From the NCBI GenBank assembly GCA_963205105.1, contig CAUJJW010000402.1, forward strand, positions 1 to 44,384: a DNA stretch of 44,384 bases, read 5' to 3'. Positions within the stretch are counted from its first letter, which is position 1; every line of letters starts with the position of its first letter. Position numbers and translations under genes: made by a program. Shown piece by piece: positions 1-11,000 of the stretch. The notes under the pieces were generated by a model that saw only the letters and a list, made by a program, of their open reading frames with translations, was not told the origin of the DNA and ran no database searches. The DNA comes from Verrucomicrobiota bacterium (GTDB lineage: Bacteria; Verrucomicrobiota; Verrucomicrobiia; Limisphaerales; CAIMTB01).

Positions 1-1
1 C

Positions 2-589
2 AAGGGCTCATTCATCGGCACCGCCTTCGTCCTCTCCTTCCTGCCGGAGACCACCGACTGGGTCGCGGTGGAATGGACCGACGACGCCGTCCACTGGCGG
101 GAGTTGGTGAACGTCGCCGCCAACTCGGCGGCCACGGTGTACGCGGATCTCGATGCACGACCGCTGCCTTACCGCGCGTACCGGCTCCGATCCCCAGGCA
201 CGCGTTCCGAGGATGCCGCCCGTGCCTGGTCGACGCCTCCCCGTCGTCGCTACCGTTTTAACCTGGACCGCATCAGTTCGTTCGCGCCGTTCCTGATGCA
301 GGCTGAAGTCGAGGTTCGGGACGGCGAAAAGACACTGACCGAGGCCATCTCCGACGGCTTCCCACTGACCGACGCCGACCCCGAGTATTTTCCCAGCATC
401 GAGGAATTGTTCAGTCGACTGGAACAGGCGCGCCTCGACGGCGCGCGCCAAGTCTGGGCGACGTATGCCGAAGCCCTGGGCTATCCCGCTCGCTGCACGT
501 TGGATCTGCGCGGGCTGGAGACGGGCAGCGTCGACGGCGGCGCCCTGGTTCAGTATCGAATCTCCAAGCTGGTTCTTCTGTCGGATTGA
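2..589 (+). CDS. 3' end of a secreted protein with a beta-sandwich repeat and a DUF6174-like C-terminal domain (partial)
   Basis: The reading frame is open from base 2 to the TGA at 587-589, so the gene starts upstream of the window; a GTG at 68 is only an internal valine. About 195 residues are visible. The first 55 or so resemble the beta-sandwich repeat common in Verrucomicrobiota exported proteins (W.VEWTDDAVHW...LPYRAYRLRSP). The rest resembles DUF6174: a YRFNLDRIS strand, a VEVRDGEKTLTE turn, the SIEELFSRLEQA helix and a YAEALGYPARCTLDL ending. The cysteine pair I associate with many DUF6174 domains is not evident at the usual place. DUF6174 function is unknown to me. Location is probably extracytoplasmic, inferred from domain content since the N terminus is missing. 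It lies 46 bp upstream of the next plus-strand gene and could share its transcript. Confidence 0.75.
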   Translation, partial: KGSFIGTAFVLSFLPETTDWVAVEWTDDAVHWRELVNVAANSAATVYADLDARPLPYRAYRLRSPGTRSEDAARAWSTPPRRRYRFNLDRISSFAPFLMQAEVEVRDGEKTLTEAISDGFPLTDADPEYFPSIEELFSRLEQARLDGARQVWATYAEALGYPARCTLDLRGLETGSVDGGALVQYRISKLVLLSD

Positions 590-594
590 CGCGG

Positions 595-609
595 TTAATC
601 GTGGATTAA
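595..609. repeat. Short perfect inverted repeat between genes
   Basis: TTAATC and GATTAA arms of 6 bp surround a GTG spacer, just after the stop codon at 589. There is no T-tract, so it is not a convincing intrinsic terminator. It could be an operator for the following gene or chance. Confidence 0.3.
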
Positions 610-635
610 GGTCGGGCTGATACGGTGCGGGTCCG

Positions 636-2084
636 GTGGACTTAAGCACTCAGCACGAACCCAGTGGCCGGCCATTCGCTGGAGGACCACGGACCACGCG
701 GACTCCGTCGGTGCCGGCGCGGCATGAACGCAGCGCAGGCACGTCTCCGTCCGCGACTCTTCAGGATCCGTTCCCCTCCACCGTTGTCGCAAAGAACCAG
801 GTTCGAAGTCATCGCCGCTCCTCCCCGCCCGGGAACGCGTGGCTGCTTCCTGTTCTGGGACTGGCTTGGCTGGCCATCACGATTCCCCAGGTTCGATCCG
901 CCGAAGTCATCCTTCCTCCACTGCCACCGGTTCGCCTGGAGACCGGCGGTTCGACGTCACTCCAGACCACCCGACTGCCGCTCGCGCTCCCGTTCGGGGT
1001 CGGCCTGATTCGCGTGGAGTTCGATCTCGCCGTGGGGACCCGCGAACAACCCGTGGCGGGGTCGTTCCTCGACTCATTCAGTCTGTCGTTTGAACCACCC
1101 GACACCGACGTCTCCACCTTCCTCTTCAACCACGACGCCCGCGGCGAAACCTGGTTCCCCCTCGACACCGCGGGGCTCGGGGTTACCCCCAATTTCCTCA
1201 CGCACACCGCGATTCCGTTTCCGGCCAACGAACTCGAAGCCTGGCCAATTCACACATCCTACGCGGTCAGCCTGTCCCTGCCGCTTGCCTGGCATAACTG
1301 CGAAGCCGGCATCTGGCTGGATCTCTTCGACAACCGATCCGCACCCGATTCGTTCGCGCAACTGAGCAACCTGCGACTCGTCGCCCGCGATCCGTTCTTC
1401 GTCTTGGAAAGTTCCGCCACTCCCGCCGGACCGTTCTCCGCCGAGATGGGCGTCACCCACTCGAACGAAGCCCAGCGTTTCGAACTCATGCGCGGCGGAG
1501 TGGCACGGTTCTTCCGACTTCGCGCCGATTCCACCGTCCGTTTGCGCGTGCTGGAACGGGACCCGAACCTCTGGCGGTTCGCCTACGATTTCCCTGAGCC
1601 CGACCCGAAGCTCGAATCCGCCGCCCAACCGCAAGGACCGTACAGTCTCGTCACCAACGCGGTTCTCGAAGCCGCTCAACGCCGGTTCCGCCTGCCCACC
1701 GCCACCGGCCCCGCTCGTTTCTATCGCATCCGCGCCGGCGTTCGAACCGCACTCACCCGACTGGAAACGAGCACGGGAACCACTTCCGTCTCGTTCGAAT
1801 ACCGCCCACGCATTTTCAGCCTGCAATCCAGTGCCCAACCCTGTGGCCCGTTCGCCGACGATCCGTCCGCCACTTTCGATACCGCGAGTCAGGTCATCAC
1901 CCTGCCGCGCCACCAATGGACCCGCATGTTCCGCGTCGCCCATTCCAACCCCGACCACGCCGTGCGCTTGCACAAGATCCACGACGCCGATGCTCAGTGG
2001 ATCTTGAACTACGACCGAACCACCCCTTTGACCGCCCAAAGTCCCCAAGGCGCCACGACCCCGCTTCGCGAGGAGCAACCATGA
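636..2084 (+). CDS. Secreted beta-repeat protein translationally coupled to the RHS gene
   Basis: Not a family I can name. The longest start is GTG at 636; an in-frame GTG at 711 also works and no ATG is available before the hydrophobic segment. A stretch NAWLLPVLGLAWLAITIPQV followed by RSA looks like a signal peptide core, so the protein is probably exported, though the region before it is unusually long. The mature part opens with a beta-rich domain. Three related units of about 60-70 residues follow, each with a pattern like LESSATPAGPF ... RFFRLRA (LESAAQPQGPY ... RFYRIRA; LQSSAQPCGPF ... RMFRVAH). These resemble the beta-sandwich units of other large verrucomicrobial surface proteins. 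The stop codon overlaps the ATG of the RHS gene, so the two are almost certainly made together and this may be a partner of the RHS protein. The exact start is uncertain. Confidence 0.75.
   Translation: MDLSTQHEPSGRPFAGGPRTTRTPSVPARHERSAGTSPSATLQDPFPSTVVAKNQVRSHRRSSPPGNAWLLPVLGLAWLAITIPQVRSAEVILPPLPPVRLETGGSTSLQTTRLPLALPFGVGLIRVEFDLAVGTREQPVAGSFLDSFSLSFEPPDTDVSTFLFNHDARGETWFPLDTAGLGVTPNFLTHTAIPFPANELEAWPIHTSYAVSLSLPLAWHNCEAGIWLDLFDNRSAPDSFAQLSNLRLVARDPFFVLESSATPAGPFSAEMGVTHSNEAQRFELMRGGVARFFRLRADSTVRLRVLERDPNLWRFAYDFPEPDPKLESAAQPQGPYSLVTNAVLEAAQRRFRLPTATGPARFYRIRAGVRTALTRLETSTGTTSVSFEYRPRIFSLQSSAQPCGPFADDPSATFDTASQVITLPRHQWTRMFRVAHSNPDHAVRLHKIHDADAQWILNYDRTTPLTAQSPQGATTPLREEQP
2070..2084 (+). 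promoter_or_regulatory. Shine-Dalgarno and ATGA start/stop overlap that fix the RHS start
   Basis: GAGGAG lies at 2070-2075, five bases before ATG 2081. The ATG overlaps the TGA of the upstream gene (2082-2084) as ATGA. The next residues (MKHSVPPPPLVRLGLAIG) form a signal peptide. Together these favour 2081 over the earlier in-frame ATG at 1916, whose 55 extra residues are arginine-rich readthrough of the upstream gene in another frame. Confidence 0.8.
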
Positions 2085-5000
2085 AGCACTCCGTCCCTCC
2101 TCCTCCGCTCGTCCGGCTCGGACTGGCCATCGGCCTCCTCGGTTCGCTCGGTCTCCTTGATCCGAGAGCGCCAGCCCAGGCATTGCCCACCGCCCAGACT
2201 TCCCTGACGGGAAACGTCCAACGCGCCGGCCCTCCAACGGCACCCGGCACCCGGACCTTCTTGCTCGGCGGCCAGTCCGTCTCCTTCCAGGACGTCACCC
2301 GTCAGGTCGATGTCCACTACGCGGGCATGCGTTGGAATCGTTCTCGGAACGTCTGGCAGGTCGATGTCTCGCTGCGCAACACCGGCGACCAGGCCATCCC
2401 CGGCCGAATCCTGCTGGCGGTCACCGAAGCCCGGGGCACCACGGGTGTTCGTGACACCGACAACGCCCCGTCCGCATCCGCCGGTGAACCTCCCTTCTGG
2501 AACCTCACCGCCCAACTCGACAGCTCCACTCTGGCCCCAGGGGCAACCTCCCGATCACGGCTTGTCTCGCTCGGCCGACAAGGCGATGAGGCTCCACGTC
2601 TCGTCACCCAGGTGTGGGCCGAGACCATGACATCCACCGACTCCGCTCTGGCCCTGACCCGAACCCTCGACGCCCAAGGTCTCCCGTTGCCCTCCGTCAG
2701 TGTCGAGCAGATCGATCCTTCCGGCACTCAAGTTTTCGCCAGCGATCCCGGCGCCGGGGCGGTGACCCTGGGCGGCCAGCCAGGCCTGCACCGCTGGCTC
2801 TTCAGCCGCGACGGTTACCTGCCAGTGTGGCGTCAGGAAGCATTGGTTCGTGAATTCTCCCGCCTGCCCTACCCGCGGCTGACGCTTCGTTCTCCAACGA
2901 CCTTCAACCTGGGCGCCACCACCCCAACGTTCGAGGTCTCCGACCACCTGCGCATCGAAGCGCGCCCGAACACCGGCTCCCCCATTCGCACCGGCAGGGC
3001 CACTCTCTTGGATGCCCAGGCCCCACCCTTCCCGTTCCCCCCGGGTTGGCATCCCATGAACCTGGTGTGGCTGGAATGGGAAGAAACCTTGTCCCAACCC
3101 CTGCGCCTTCAGGTGTTGCCGCAACACCTCATTCCCGCCGATCGCGGGTGCGCGGTCGTCCGACTCGACACCAACCCACTTTCCTGGGTCGTGCTCCAGA
3201 CCACCAAGCCCCAGCCAGGCGAACGCGTCGTTTTCGACGTCACGCAGCCCGGCGCCTATGGGCTCGTCGTGGCCGACGCGCTTCCATCCGCCCCGCCACC
3301 CCCACAGACCGGTTCCCCCCTCACCCCAGGCCCAGGTTCCACCCTGGATCCCCGAGACTTTCGCATCACCGGCACCGTGATGCCTCCCGTTTCTCTCGCC
3401 AGCACCAACGCACCCGAAGTCACCGCCCTGGCACGGTGGATCGTGGAGCATCCCACAGAAACCATCCCCAGCGGCACCACCCTCCCGGTGCGCATCTCCG
3501 AGCGGTATCGCCTGGCCGATGGAAGCGACCACACTCCGCCCGCGTACGACTCCCTGCTCACGTTGTTCCGGGACACCACGGAAACGAACGAGCACCGCGC
3601 CACCGCCACTTCTTCGCTCCGTCCCCAACGGCTGCTCCGTGAAACCGAGCTCACCGAAGCGGTGGTCCAAGCCTCGATTCACCCCACGCCCTCCACAGCA
3701 CCCGCGATCCTGGGCGGCACGAACATCCCGCTGCGCATGGAGGGCTTGATGTTCTCAGCCCCAGCAGGGGCTCTCGTGGCACCCCGGGCTTTTGAGGTCA
3801 GCACCTTGCCCATCCTCGATGCTCGCCCCGAAGTCACCGCAGCCTCAGGCCTTCAAACCTTGCTCGGAGGGTTCCGCGGAGCAGGCCGCACCGCGTCAGC
3901 TCAGGGCAACGTCACCCTCCTGGCGGCATTCGAGGTCACTGCCGGTTTCGCCAAACCCGGAGAACACATCGTGTTCCAGTTCGAATCCACTCCGCCGGAC
4001 GGCTTCTACGTGCTCGCCCGCGCCTGGTACCACGGCGCCAATGCCGGACTCGAACCCGTCGCCCGGTACTCCGTGCAGAATGGAATCTGGAACCCGCTGG
4101 ATGCCGGCACCGACAGGGCGCTCCCCGGTCTGGATCGTTCCGGTCAATACGCCGTCCTTCAGGTCAAGTCCCCGCTCGGCATCGTGACCGGCATCGCCCG
4201 AGATAAAGCCGGAATTCCACTCCCCGAAATCCCTGTCTTCCTGCGGGATCAACCGTGGTCGGTGCGCACGGACGCCGAGGGCCGATTCCAAACCCTCGCC
4301 TCCCTCGGTGAAAACGCCGTGCTCGTGCAGGACCCAGCCAGTGGCGACCTCACGCGCACGTCCTTCACCATGCCCGCCACCTTGCGTCTGGAGAATGTGC
4401 AGTTGTCGTCCGACCTGGCACCTCCGTTCGTCGTTTCCTTCACGCCACCCAACAACACCACCGCTGTCAGCCTGCTCTCGCCCATCGAGGTCCGCTTCAG
4501 CCGACCCCTCGTGCCTCGCGCGCCATCGCCAGGCCTCGCGCTGCACGACGCGACCTCCAACGCCGTCCCAGCCCGGGTGACGTTCAGCCCCGACGGCACC
4601 ACCGCCCGTCTCATCCCCTTGAGCACGCTCTCGGAAGCCACCACCTACCGCATCCTGGTGGATGCCTCGCTCACCGACGTCAGCGGACAGCCACTGACCG
4701 GCACCCTGGAGTCCCGCTTCACCACCCTCAGCAACGTCGTCACCCGCTCCACCGGCGCCCAGCTCTACAGCGAAATCCCCGACGCCCAAGGCAACGTTCG
4801 GGTCATCGGCTCCGTCGGCATGGCTCCGCCGCGGGAACCCGTGTTGTTCGTCAACGACACCACCGGCCAAACCACCACGCTCATCGCCAACGCTGACGGC
4901 AGTTTCACCAATACCCTGCCCGCCTCCCTCACCGACCGCCTCCGCATCGTGCTCATCAACCCCGACGGTTCGCGCTCCGAGATTCCCGTCGGACGACAGG

Positions 5001-8000
5001 TGTTCCCTGACGGCAGCGTCGCCCTCTACAGCGAAGGCGGTCGCATCACCAACCGCAACGACGCCATCTCCGTGGTTCTCGACGTTCCCCCCGGCGCCGT
5101 GCTCGGCCGAACTCGTTTCAAAATCGAACCCCACACCCTCGACGGTCTTCCCGCGCTGACCCGCAACACTCCACCCGAGGAAGCCACTGCCTTCGGTGCC
5201 TTCGACCTGGCCGTCGATGGAGATCCCGTGCGCGGAAAATTGCGGGTGGAGGTGCGAACCGATACCTCCATCCTCACCCCGCCGCCGGGCAAAACCCGCG
5301 ACGACTTCACCCTGTACGCCGCCAGTTTCCGGGAACTCGACGACGCGGGCGCCAGCGGTGACGCCACCACCCCGGTGTACCAGTACCAAAGCCTGCTCCA
5401 GCCGGTCCCACCCGCCGCCAACAATCCTCCCGGCCTCCAATCGCGTCACGGCGCACTCTTTGCCGGGATGTATGCGTTCATCGACCCCGTCGGCGCCCGA
5501 ATCATGCTCGTCGGGTCGGTTTATTACTCCCAAACCGAGGTGTTCGGCAAAACCGCCTCCGCCCTGTTCATCGGCGGACGCGACGTGATCCAGGGCACGG
5601 AGGTGCGCGTCGGCGGCGCGGTCGTGCGCGCCCGTGCCCGATCCCAACTCAATCCCCGCCCGTTCTCCCTTCAAGGCGGCGAACTCGTCGTGATCAGCGA
5701 AGCCGACGGCAGTTTCGCCTTCCTCGTTCCCGAACAAGGCATCTCCGGCGGTCACTCCCTCATCGCCACGCACCCCAACTTTCCCCGCCAATTCGGCACC
5801 GGCGCCGCCGTGCGGGTGGACCCGCTCTACCCCAATGCCGCATCCAGCGTGCTCTTCGACCGCGGCCGTGTCCCCGATGACGCACCGCCCGCCATCAGTG
5901 TCTCCCACATCCCATCCCTGCCCGCCGCGGGCACCGACGCCGTCCTCCGCGTGGAAGCCACCGACGACGGCGGGCCCGCTACCGTGTCCGTGCGAGTGGA
6001 CCATACCGATCCAGCCCTTGCTGTTGCGTCAGCCGTGCAACGAACCCCCGGCCTGTGGGATGTCCGGTCATCGACCCGTTCCAAAGTTGTTCTCAAGGTG
6101 CGCGCCGAGGACAGCACCGGGAACGCCTCGGAGCAGACCTACGTCATCCTTTTCGGGGAACCGCCCGTTCCGCCGCGCCCACCCAACGACCCCCTTGGTC
6201 CTTACGTGGTGTTCTCCGATCCCGATGAAGGCTCCCGTGGTGTGAGCCCGTTGGAACCGGTGACCCTCCACTTCAATGAATGGATCGACCCCCAGGCGCT
6301 TCAGTCACCTGCGACGTACTTCACCCTCACACCCACCGCCGGCAGTCTCACCGCGTCCTTCGCAGAGAGTCCCCAGGTGGTCCGCCTTGGTTTCGGCGGC
6401 CTGCGCGACGACACCGAGTACACCCTCACCGTCCAGGGACTCCGCGATCTCAGCGGCCAGATCCTCGATCAGAATCCGGCCACCAACTCCCCGCCTGCCG
6501 AACCGTTCCAGCTCCGCTTCCGCACCGCCCCCAATGTCCGTGGCATGTTGTCGGGCATCGACGAAGGCGGCGGCGCGGTGCTGCGCGGTTCTTACGCGTA
6601 CGTCATCGATCGCCGCGGGATGACTCTCAACCGCTACGATGTCTCCATCCCCAGCCAACCGCGTCTCGTCGGGGAACGCCAACTCCCCGGACCTCCGCGG
6701 TCCATCGCCCTGGTGCCCGACTACTCCTTCACCCTGAACTTCGCTTCCGCCGGTTTTCCCTCCGATCAACCCGGCCCCGTCCAACGCACCGACCTGATCG
6801 TCGTCGCCGGAAAAACCGCCGGTGCCCAGTTCGGCTATCTCCGCATCTTCGATCTGCGAGAGGACTTCCAGACTTCGCCCGCCATCGGGGTCTCCAATCT
6901 CAGCCTCGACGAAACCGCGGTGTTCGGTCGGATGACCTGGTCCGCCCCCTACCTGGTGCTCGCCGAAAACACCCTGGCCGCCCCTCAGGTCCACGTCTTC
7001 AACCTGCAATCCATCCTGCTCGCCGACGCCTACCGCGCGCTCGATCAGAACGCCCTTCGGGCGCTTCCCGAGGAATCCACACCCGGCCTCGATGCCAACA
7101 GCGATGGCGACTTTGTCGATCCCGGCGACCTCATCCCCACCGTCGGGCGGCGAGCCATCGATTTCATCGCCGGGGAAGTCGACGTTCTTTCCCTGAATCC
7201 GAATCGCGCCGGACCCAACGGCCTTTACCAACTGCGCGATTCCGGACGTTTCATCACGGACGTCGCCCTCCACGGGCCCAGCGGACACGCCGTGGTGCTC
7301 ACCACGCCAGGCCGCGACGTCCTGGTGCAGATCCGCGGGTACCCTACCGAGACCAACTTCCTGTTTCGCCCCGCCACCATCCGCAGTTATGTCATTGGCC
7401 AATCCTCACCGGACACCCTGGTTCCCACGGTCATCAGCAACGCCTTCGGCCTGGAGTTCCCGGGTTGGTATCCCAAACGCGCACTCTTCGTTCAGACCGA
7501 CGTTCAACGGCTCCTGCTACTGAACCTCATCTCTCTCGACACCTCCTCCAACTCACTCCGCGTCATCGACGCCTCCCGCCCCGATGCCTTGTTCCAACTC
7601 GCCGAAATCCCCTTCCCCGTCTCGGAGTACGGCCTCCTGCAAGGCGCCGAACTCGACGCCCTCGGCAGGATCGTGCTCTCCACCGCAGGCGCCAATTCCG
7701 AGGACCTGATCCTGCTCGATCCCGGTCAACTGCTCCTCCCCGCCCCAGCTTCCGGCCCGCACCCCGCCATCCTCGGCCGCATCGGCGGCGTCGGTACCGG
7801 CGTCACCCCCTTCGCCCTCGGCGCCCATGGTGTCAGCGTCGGCAGTCTGCGTTCCCAAAACCTCGTCGGCCAGGGACCGCCCCAAGTCCGTTTCCTGCCT
7901 CCGGGAACCAACACCTTCGAAGCCCTTCGCCTGCTCGATCCGGAGCAGCGCCTCGCTCAGCTGCGCCTGTTGCCAGATCCCGCCACACTCCCCGTCGCCG

Positions 8001-11000
8001 GCCAATCCACCAACGCCGCCCTTCCACCCGACAGCCCGTCCTTCGTCTGGTATCTCATGACGGAAACACCCGGTGGCGCCGGAACCCAGATCCAGCTCGC
8101 CGTCCTCAGCCTCGACGCCGCCGGTCAGATCACCCAAGGCACGAACAGCCGCCTCTCCAGCGTCGTTCCGTCCGTCAGCCTGCGCCGCCTCTCCAACGAT
8201 CCCCACCTCGATGCCTTCAACGTCTACGTCTCCGGCCCCATCGTCCTCATGGCGGATGGAGCCTCCGAATCGGACATCCAACGCCTCGCCGGTCGGGTGG
8301 AAATGCTCCGCGCTGGAAACCGCATCCGCATCGGCATTCCAGAATCCATGGGCAGCAATCCTGTCCTTGGCCCCTTCGCCGGCGTCGGAACGCCACTCGC
8401 ATCCCCGCCCCCCAACGCTCCTCCCGTCCGCCTGGGCGCCAGTCAGTCACGCCCCGTCACCGTCACCAGTGCCACCCTGACCGTTGAAGATTCCATCCTC
8501 ATCCGAACCACGGTCGACCGACTGAATTCCCGCGCCTGCCCCGGCAGCGATTGGCTGGAGTTTGAGAACTCCCTCGACGCCGATATCTCCATCCTCATCG
8601 ACGGCCAACCGCTTCGTGGTGTCACCGATGAAAACGGGGTCTTCGTGGCCGAGTTCACCTCCGTCCGCACCGTCGCCGGCCGTCACCGCCTGCTGCTCGA
8701 CGCCGCCATGGTTCCCGAACCCGGCGATCACACGGTCGAGGTGCGCGCCACCCGTTTCTCCGGACTCGCCCCAAACCTCACCCTGACCGCCAACGCCACG
8801 ATCCAACACGAGGTCGAGATCCATCAGACTTTCCCCATCGGTCACACCATCATCCAGGGTGTCGACCTCTGGAACGGGCACCTCGGCCATTCCGCTCAGG
8901 ACATCAGCCTGCCCGGCCGAAAACTCGCCCTCGCCTTCGGTCGCACCTACTCGTCCGCCGGCGATGCCAGTTCCGGCCCGCTCGGCGCCGGCTGGACCCA
9001 CAGCTACAACATCCGCCTCGTCCACCGCCTCAGCTGCGGAACCTTCACTGTCATCGGCGGCGAAGGCAGCGGCAACGCGTTCACCGATCCCGCCCCCAAC
9101 TCCGCTCTCGCCGCTCGCTACCTTCCCCTGCTCCCCAACGGCACCGATCCCGCCGACCTCGACTTCTTCAAGCCCCAGATCGGTTATCACTCCACCCTCG
9201 TCCGCGACCGCACCCAGCCCGATCGCTTTTGGTTCTTCACCCAGGAAGCCATCCGCCATGACTTCGTCTCCGAAGGCAGTCTCAGCAGTTCGTCCCAGAT
9301 CGTCTTCACCCTGCGTTCGCTTCGTGAACCCAACGGAAACTCGCTGACGCTCGACTACCTCGACGGCGACACCAACCCCGCCACCTTGGATTCCGTCACC
9401 GAACGCGATTCCCTCGGCCAACTGCCCAAGCGCGCCTTCCACTTCGAGTACGCCACCATCGCCGGCGAGTCCCGCATCCACACCTTGCGCGGGTTCAATC
9501 ACCAGGGTTCCCGCGACCTACTGGGCCTGGAGGTGCGCTATGCGTACGACGGTTCCGGCAATCTCACCAACGTCACCCGGCTCGGTCCCACCCCCGAAAC
9601 CACCCGTTCCGAACACTACCGATACACTCCCGGAAACGGTCCGACCGGCCACAATCTGATCGAGTACGTCGGTCCCAACGGCGCCACCACCCGCTACCGC
9701 TACGCCGGCCCCGCCGCTTCCTCCGCCAATTACTACGCTGCCAATCTCAACCTGCTCCCCGGACTTCCACCCCACGAAGTCGTCACCAACGTCAACCACC
9801 TCGGTTCCGCCCGTCCCGGCTTCGAAGGCACTGACGACCAGTCCTACGGATTCCGCTTCGATTTCACTCAGTCCCGCCGATACGTCAGCGATCCACGCGG
9901 CACCGACTCCGATGGCGCCGTCATTCCCGAGACCGAGTACACCGTGAACCTCTACGGTGCCACCACCCGCATCCGCGCCCCTCTGGGCCAGGAAAGCGAA
10001 TTGCGCTGGGCCACCGATCATCTCGACGGCTCGGTGCTCAATGAAGCCGGTCAACCCGTCCACGACGTGTTGATGACCTGGCGCCGTGACCCCGAAGGCC
10101 AGGAGCAGTTCTTCGAGTTCCACGACGGCCGCGGCAATCTCACCCGGGAACGTACCGTCTTCGCCAACTCCTCCAAACGCCCGGTCACCGATGCCCTCGG
10201 CAATCCCGTTGCCGAAATCGTTCAAACCCACGCCTACGACGCCACCTTCAATCAGCGCACCAACACCGTCGATGCCGAGGGAAATATCACCCGCCACGCC
10301 ATCGATCCCCGCACCGGAAACCTGCTCCAGACCATCGACGCCGAGGGTCACGTCACCCGGTTCACCTACCGTCCCGACGGTGACCTCCACGAGCGCATCG
10401 ATGCGCGCGGCAACACCACCTCGTTCCTGGACTACGATCCGAACGGCAACGCCCGCCGGCTGCGCGATCCGCTCGGGAACGAAACCGTCCTTCAATACGA
10501 TGAGCGAGGTCGCGCCACCGACACCCGCGACACGTTCCAACACCACACCACCGCCGTCTTCGACAGCCTCGACCGCCGGATCTCCGAGACGCGTCTCAAC
10601 GACCTCAGTGGCACCGCTTTCAACCCAAGCGCCATCACCGCCTACCAATACGACGCCGCCGGCCTTGTCCTCGCCTCCACCAACGCCCTCGGTCTGGTCA
10701 CCCGCCACTTCTACGACGCTCTCAACCGGCAGATTCGCTCCGAGCAAATCAACATCCGTCAGGCCCAGGGCAATCCCGAGACCTACGTCACCCGCGTCAC
10801 GTACGATCGCGCCGGGAACATGGTTTCCGAAACGGACGCCCGCGGCGTGATCCGGCGGCATTTCTACGACGCCCTCCATCGCCGCGTCCGCACCTCCATC
10901 GAAGGCCCCTTCGGCGGCCCATCCAACGGCAACGGCTTCATCGCCCGCCTTGCTTATGACCGCGCCGGCAATCTCACCAATGAGGTCGACCTCCGCGGCG

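Noticed and set aside
3896..6004. Minus-strand open frame of 702 codons opposite the RHS gene
   Set aside because: It lies antisense to a clearly coding domain region; its glycine-rich, low-motif translation is a typical high-GC shadow frame.
6280..8487. Plus-strand open frame of 735 codons in a second frame inside the RHS gene
   Set aside because: Arginine/proline-rich translation without domain features, entirely inside the in-frame RHS coding sequence.
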